Position numbers and translations under genes: made by a program. From contig DAHUZE010000017.1 of assembly GCA_027306755.1 (NCBI GenBank), positions 1-37,609 on the forward strand: a stretch of 37,609 nucleotides of DNA. Reading direction: 5' to 3'. A model generated the notes under the pieces. It was not told the origin of the DNA and ran no database searches. It saw only the letters and a list, made by a program, of their open reading frames with translations. Shown here piece after piece: positions 34,279-37,609 of the stretch (position 1 is the first letter of the stretch; each line of letters opens with the position of its first letter). The DNA is from Acidimicrobiaceae bacterium (GTDB lineage: Bacteria; Actinomycetota; Acidimicrobiia; Acidimicrobiales; RAAP-2).

Positions 34279-35064
34279 ATGGCCGACGCCTTGGGGGTGG
34301 ACCACGTGAGCGCCGCCTACGGCCCGTACCGGGCCTTGTTCGACGTCTCGTTCGCCGTGGCCGCCGGGGGAGCGGTGGCTCTCGTCGGGCCCAACGGGGC
34401 GGGGAAGTCCACGGTGGCGCGCACCGTGTCGGGATTGCTGGCGCCCACCGGCGGGCGGGTGCAGGTGGGCGGACGGGACGTGACGGGGTGGCCCGCGTGG
34501 CGCATCGCCCGGGCGGGCCTGGCCCACGTGCCCGAGGGGCGGGCCGTCTTCGGCGCCCTGAGCGTGGAGGAGAACCTCCGCCTCGCCTTTCGCCGGCGTG
34601 CCGGCCGGGCCGCGGTCGGCCGGCTGCTGGGCCGGGCCTACGAGCGCTTCCCCGTTCTCGGGGAGCGGCGCCACCATCCGGCCGGGACCCTCTCTGGCGG
34701 CCAGCAGCGTCTGCTGTCCCTGGCCGGAGTCCTGCTCGCCCCGCCGCTCCTCGTGGTGGCCGACGAGCTGTCCCTGGGGCTGGCGCCCGTGGTGCTCGAC
34801 GACGTCTACACCCAGCTGGCCGTGCTGCGCGCCGCCGGCACGGCCCTGCTGGTCGTGGAGCAGCAGATCGACCGGGTCCTCGCGCTGACCGACCGGGCTG
34901 TCGTCCTCGAGCGCGGCGCCGTCGCCTACGACGGGCCGAGCACCGGCGCGCCGGCGGCACTGGCCCGGGTGGTGCGCACCATCGGCGACGGCGCGGCCGG
35001 GCGGTCAGTCGGCCCGGATGACGAACCGGGGGGGCACCCCCACCAGGCGGTCGGGGAGCGGTAG
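34279..35064 (+). CDS. LivF-like ABC transporter ATP-binding protein
   Basis: GPNGAGKSTVARTVSG, LAHVPEGRAVFGALSVEENL, TLSGGQQRLLSLAGVLL, ADELSLGLAP. Confidence 0.92.
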   Translation: MADALGVDHVSAAYGPYRALFDVSFAVAAGGAVALVGPNGAGKSTVARTVSGLLAPTGGRVQVGGRDVTGWPAWRIARAGLAHVPEGRAVFGALSVEENLRLAFRRRAGRAAVGRLLGRAYERFPVLGERRHHPAGTLSGGQQRLLSLAGVLLAPPLLVVADELSLGLAPVVLDDVYTQLAVLRAAGTALLVVEQQIDRVLALTDRAVVLERGAVAYDGPSTGAPAALARVVRTIGDGAAGRSVGPDDEPGGHPHQAVGER

Positions 35065-35739
35065 CTCACAACGCTCGGCCCACTCCACGTCGGAAAGACG
35101 GCTGAGGCGGGGCGTCCGCCATCCGGCGTCCACCACCATGGCGGCCAGCCGCCCGGGATGCGTTCCCGCCCCGAGGGGCAGCGACTGGCGGAGTGCGGGC
35201 TCGTAGTCCGCGTGGTGCTCGGGCGGGACCCGCCGCACGCGCTGCAGCTGCCGCCGCGCGCCGCCGCGGAGGCGCTCGATTCCGTCCACCTCGCCCCAGA
35301 GGCTCTCGACCAGCACCAGCCGGCCGGTGGGGGCGACCGAGCGCCAGGCCCGGAGGGCGGCGGTGGGGTCCGGGAGGGTCCACAGCAGGTGGCGCTCCAT
35401 GACGGCGTCAAAGGCGCCTTCGGGGGGCTCGGTGGCCGGAGCGTGGACGACTTCGAGGTCCAGGCCCAGCGAGTCGGCCCTGGTCCGCAGCCGGTCCAGC
35501 ATGCCCGTGGACAGGTCCACCGCCGTGACCCGGTGCCCGAGGCGGGCGGCCAGGAGGCTCAGGAAGCCGGTGCCGGCCCCGCAGTCAAGGACCTTGGCCG
35601 GCGCCGGCGGAAGGACCGCCTCCAGGGCTGCCGTCCAGGCGGCGTCCACCATGGGGCTGCGGGGGCGGTGCTGGCGCGAGTTGTCGTAGGTGGGGGCGTC
35701 GTCGTCCCAATACCGCCGGATGTCGTCCAGGAGGGCCAT
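35005..35739 (-). CDS. SAM-dependent methyltransferase (class I)
   Basis: YWDDDAPTYDNSRQHRP, KVLDCGAGTGFLSLLAARLGHRVTAVDLSTGML, VMERHLLWTLPDPTAALRAWRSVAPTGRLVLVE. Confidence 0.9.
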   Translation of the reverse strand: MALLDDIRRYWDDDAPTYDNSRQHRPRSPMVDAAWTAALEAVLPPAPAKVLDCGAGTGFLSLLAARLGHRVTAVDLSTGMLDRLRTRADSLGLDLEVVHAPATEPPEGAFDAVMERHLLWTLPDPTAALRAWRSVAPTGRLVLVESLWGEVDGIERLRGGARRQLQRVRRVPPEHHADYEPALRQSLPLGAGTHPGRLAAMVVDAGWRTPRLSRLSDVEWAERCELPLPDRLVGVPPRFVIRAD

Positions 35740-35928
35740 GGTCCCGGGTCTATCGCATCTCGCCGGTGGGCGGCACGCCCCCGCTCGGTCCCGCCGCGCC
35801 GGTAGGGTGGTCGGTGGCCCGGTCCGCCGGCGATGGTCCGGCACGACGGTGGGGGGTGGCGCCACCTGGCCTACGTAAGGGCGGCGCGTCGTGGACGTTC
35901 GTCCGTCCCGGACTGACTGCGACCCCCC

Positions 35929-36996
35929 ATGCGCTTGAAGCGACTGAACCCGATCCAGGTGGCGGCCTCGGCCGCCGGAGCCGTGCTCTCCGCGGTGATC
36001 GCCTCGTTCTTCGGCGTGGAGGGCACGATCATCGGCACGGCCATCGGGAGCATCGTCGCCACCTCGGCCAGTGCGCTGGTGTGGGAGTCGATCGAGCGGG
36101 GCCACGAGGCCGTCCGCCAGGTGGTGGTGAAGGACCACACCCCCTTCCTGCGCAGCGGCACGACCGGGTCCGCCGGCGAGGTGACGAGCGCCGGAGCCGA
36201 GGCCTCCGCCGTGGACGTCCGAGTCGACGCGGGGATGGACGCCCAGGTGGCGGCCGGCCAGCCTGCAGCCCCGGGACGACCGGGGAGCCCAGATGAGCCT
36301 CCGGGACCGGCCTCCCGCCCGGTCGAGACGGCGGCCGCAGGGGGGGCAGCCACGGGCACTGGGGCCGGAGCCGGAGCGGCGACGGGGGCCGCCGGCGCCG
36401 GGGCCGTGGCTCGGGCCGGAGCCGGGGCCGGAGCAGCCGCAGGCTCGGTGTCCGCGTCGCTGCGGCACAGCGGCGCGATCACCGGGCAGCGCCGTCTGCT
36501 GGCGTCGAGCCGGGGCGGGCGTCCCTTGCCGGTGCACCGGACGGCAGCGTCCCCCGAGCGCCGGTCCGGTGCGACGATCCCCGAGCGCCGGTCCGCCGCC
36601 GCCACCCGTTCGCTGCGGCGAATCACGCTGGTCGTCCTGTCCATCGTGGGCGTCTTCGCACTGGCCCTGGGGGTGATCACGGCGGTCGAGGTCATCGCCG
36701 GCCGACCCATCTCCTCGCTCCTGGGCAGGAGCGGCACACGCGGCGGCACGACCGCCGTCAACGCCTTCACCGGCACGAAGCCCGCGCCGTCCCGGACGCC
36801 CGCGCCGCCGGCGACGACCCCCACCACGGCCCCCCCCGTGACCACTCCCTCCACGTCCACGACGTCCACCAGCAGCACGACCACCACGACGACCACCACA
36901 GCCGGGGCGGCGTCCTCCACCACGACCACGACGACCACCTCCACCACGGCTCCACGGTCGGTGCGGGGCACAGGGGCGGGGGGATCGGCGGGTTGA
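35929..36996 (+). CDS. Hypothetical membrane protein with Ala/Gly-rich and Thr-rich low-complexity regions
   Basis: Conserved-looking N-term MRLKRLNPIQVAASAAGAVLSAVIASFFGVEGTIIGTAIGSIVATSASALVWESIERGHEAVR, one TM near 36640, Thr/Ser-rich tail. Confidence 0.75.
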   Translation: MRLKRLNPIQVAASAAGAVLSAVIASFFGVEGTIIGTAIGSIVATSASALVWESIERGHEAVRQVVVKDHTPFLRSGTTGSAGEVTSAGAEASAVDVRVDAGMDAQVAAGQPAAPGRPGSPDEPPGPASRPVETAAAGGAATGTGAGAGAATGAAGAGAVARAGAGAGAAAGSVSASLRHSGAITGQRRLLASSRGGRPLPVHRTAASPERRSGATIPERRSAAATRSLRRITLVVLSIVGVFALALGVITAVEVIAGRPISSLLGRSGTRGGTTAVNAFTGTKPAPSRTPAPPATTPTTAPPVTTPSTSTTSTSSTTTTTTTTAGAASSTTTTTTTSTTAPRSVRGTGAGGSAG

Positions 36997-37003
36997 CGCT
37001 CAG

Positions 37004-37025
37004 GGCCCCGGTGTGCGGGGGGGCC
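37004..37025. terminator. Candidate terminator hairpin between convergent genes
   Basis: GGCCCC...GGGGCC 6-bp stem in the 34-nt convergent gap. Confidence 0.35.
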
Positions 37026-37030
37026 GGCGT

Positions 37031-37471
37031 TCAGGCCTTCGCCAGGTCCACGAGCCAGGGTGGGCACCGCCTCGGGCGCCCGGCCCCGGTGACCGCGTGC
37101 AGGGTGACCGCCGTCATCGCCGGCTCACCGTCCACCGTGAGGAGGTAGCCGATCTCGAAGGACGCCCCCCGGGCGCTGGCCAGGACCAGATGGATGTCCA
37201 CCAGCTCGTCGAAGAGGACCGAGCGAAGGTAGCGGGCGGTGAGCTCGACCACCGGCAGCTCCAGGCCGCCGGCCCGCAGTTCGGCGTACGGATGGCCGAC
37301 CGAGCGGAGGTACTCGACCCGGGCTTCCTCGAGGTACGGCAGGTAGGCAGCGTGGTTGACCACCCCCATGGCGTCGGTGTCGGCGAACCTGGCCCGTACC
37401 CGATGGCAGAATCGGTAGGCGGCCACGTCGGTCGGAGGTCGGAAGGTCGCTCGCATCCGCGCCATCCTCAC
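37031..37471 (-). CDS. Acyl-CoA thioesterase, 4HBT/YbgC-FadM-like hotdog
   Basis: HRVRARFADTDAMGVVNHAAYLPYLEEARVEYLRSVG. Confidence 0.9.
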   Translation of the reverse strand: MRMARMRATFRPPTDVAAYRFCHRVRARFADTDAMGVVNHAAYLPYLEEARVEYLRSVGHPYAELRAGGLELPVVELTARYLRSVLFDELVDIHLVLASARGASFEIGYLLTVDGEPAMTAVTLHAVTGAGRPRRCPPWLVDLAKA

Positions 37472-37534
37472 ACGGGGCTCCGGCGCGGGCGATCGGAGGC
37501 AGCCGCCGTGGACGCGCCAGGGATAGGGGAGCAG

Positions 37535-37609
37535 ATGAGCATGCCGGTGTCGGCACGAGGCGAGACGGAGCAGGGCCCCGCCCCGGTGCGGGCGCCTCTG
37601 TCGCTGACC
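37535..37609 (+). CDS. Start of an unidentified CDS, truncated at window end
   Basis: ATG open to the edge (MSMPVSARGETEQGPAPVRAPLSLT); GGGGAG upstream. Confidence 0.4.
   Translation, partial: MSMPVSARGETEQGPAPVRAPLSLT

Noticed and set aside
36820-36960. Repetitive ACC/ACG tracts resembling a tandem-repeat or CRISPR-like array
   Set aside because: Explained by codons of a Thr-rich protein tail; no regular repeat/spacer structure.
1-37609. CRISPR array, rRNA, prophage or secondary-metabolite core genes
   Set aside because: None seen by eye; no regularly spaced repeats, no phage structural genes, no PKS/NRPS motifs.

Overview
High-GC (actinobacterial, Acidimicrobiia-like by gene content) chromosomal window with about 36 supportable CDSs, one tRNA-Lys(CUU), one degraded IS5-type transposase remnant, one aldehyde dehydrogenase 3' remnant and several strong dyads/hairpins. 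Main blocks: (1) MpaB/DUF2236-like protein, HATPase regulator, UbiA-like/UbiE-like pair, ClpS-DUF2017; (2) a signalling island (about 5-10.5 kb) with a MEDS-HATPase protein, four ANTAR proteins (one a STAS-GAF-ANTAR fusion whose STAS domain lacks the phosphorylatable serine) and an ECF sigma factor; (3) a surface/stress locus with a membrane cupredoxin, a CHRD-like protein with an LPXTG-like tail, a divergent class F sortase, a membrane protein and an ECF sigma/RskA-type anti-sigma pair; (4) a large LuxR (LAL) regulator and a CaiB/BaiF CoA-transferase; (5) a flavin-based extracytosolic redox module (ferric-reductase-like flavoprotein, FMN-binding protein with an SGATYT motif, ApbE) convergent with an unusual DedA-cytochrome-b561-like fusion; (6) an LCP (LytR-CpsA-Psr) protein and a dyad-rich intergenic region; (7) a tRNA-adjacent scar; (8) a branched-chain-amino-acid-type ABC transporter with fused LivH-LivM permeases. 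Most interesting candidates: the DedA-heme-membrane fusion beside the flavinylation module, and the ANTAR/STAS cluster. All family calls are from reading motifs by eye; no database search was run.
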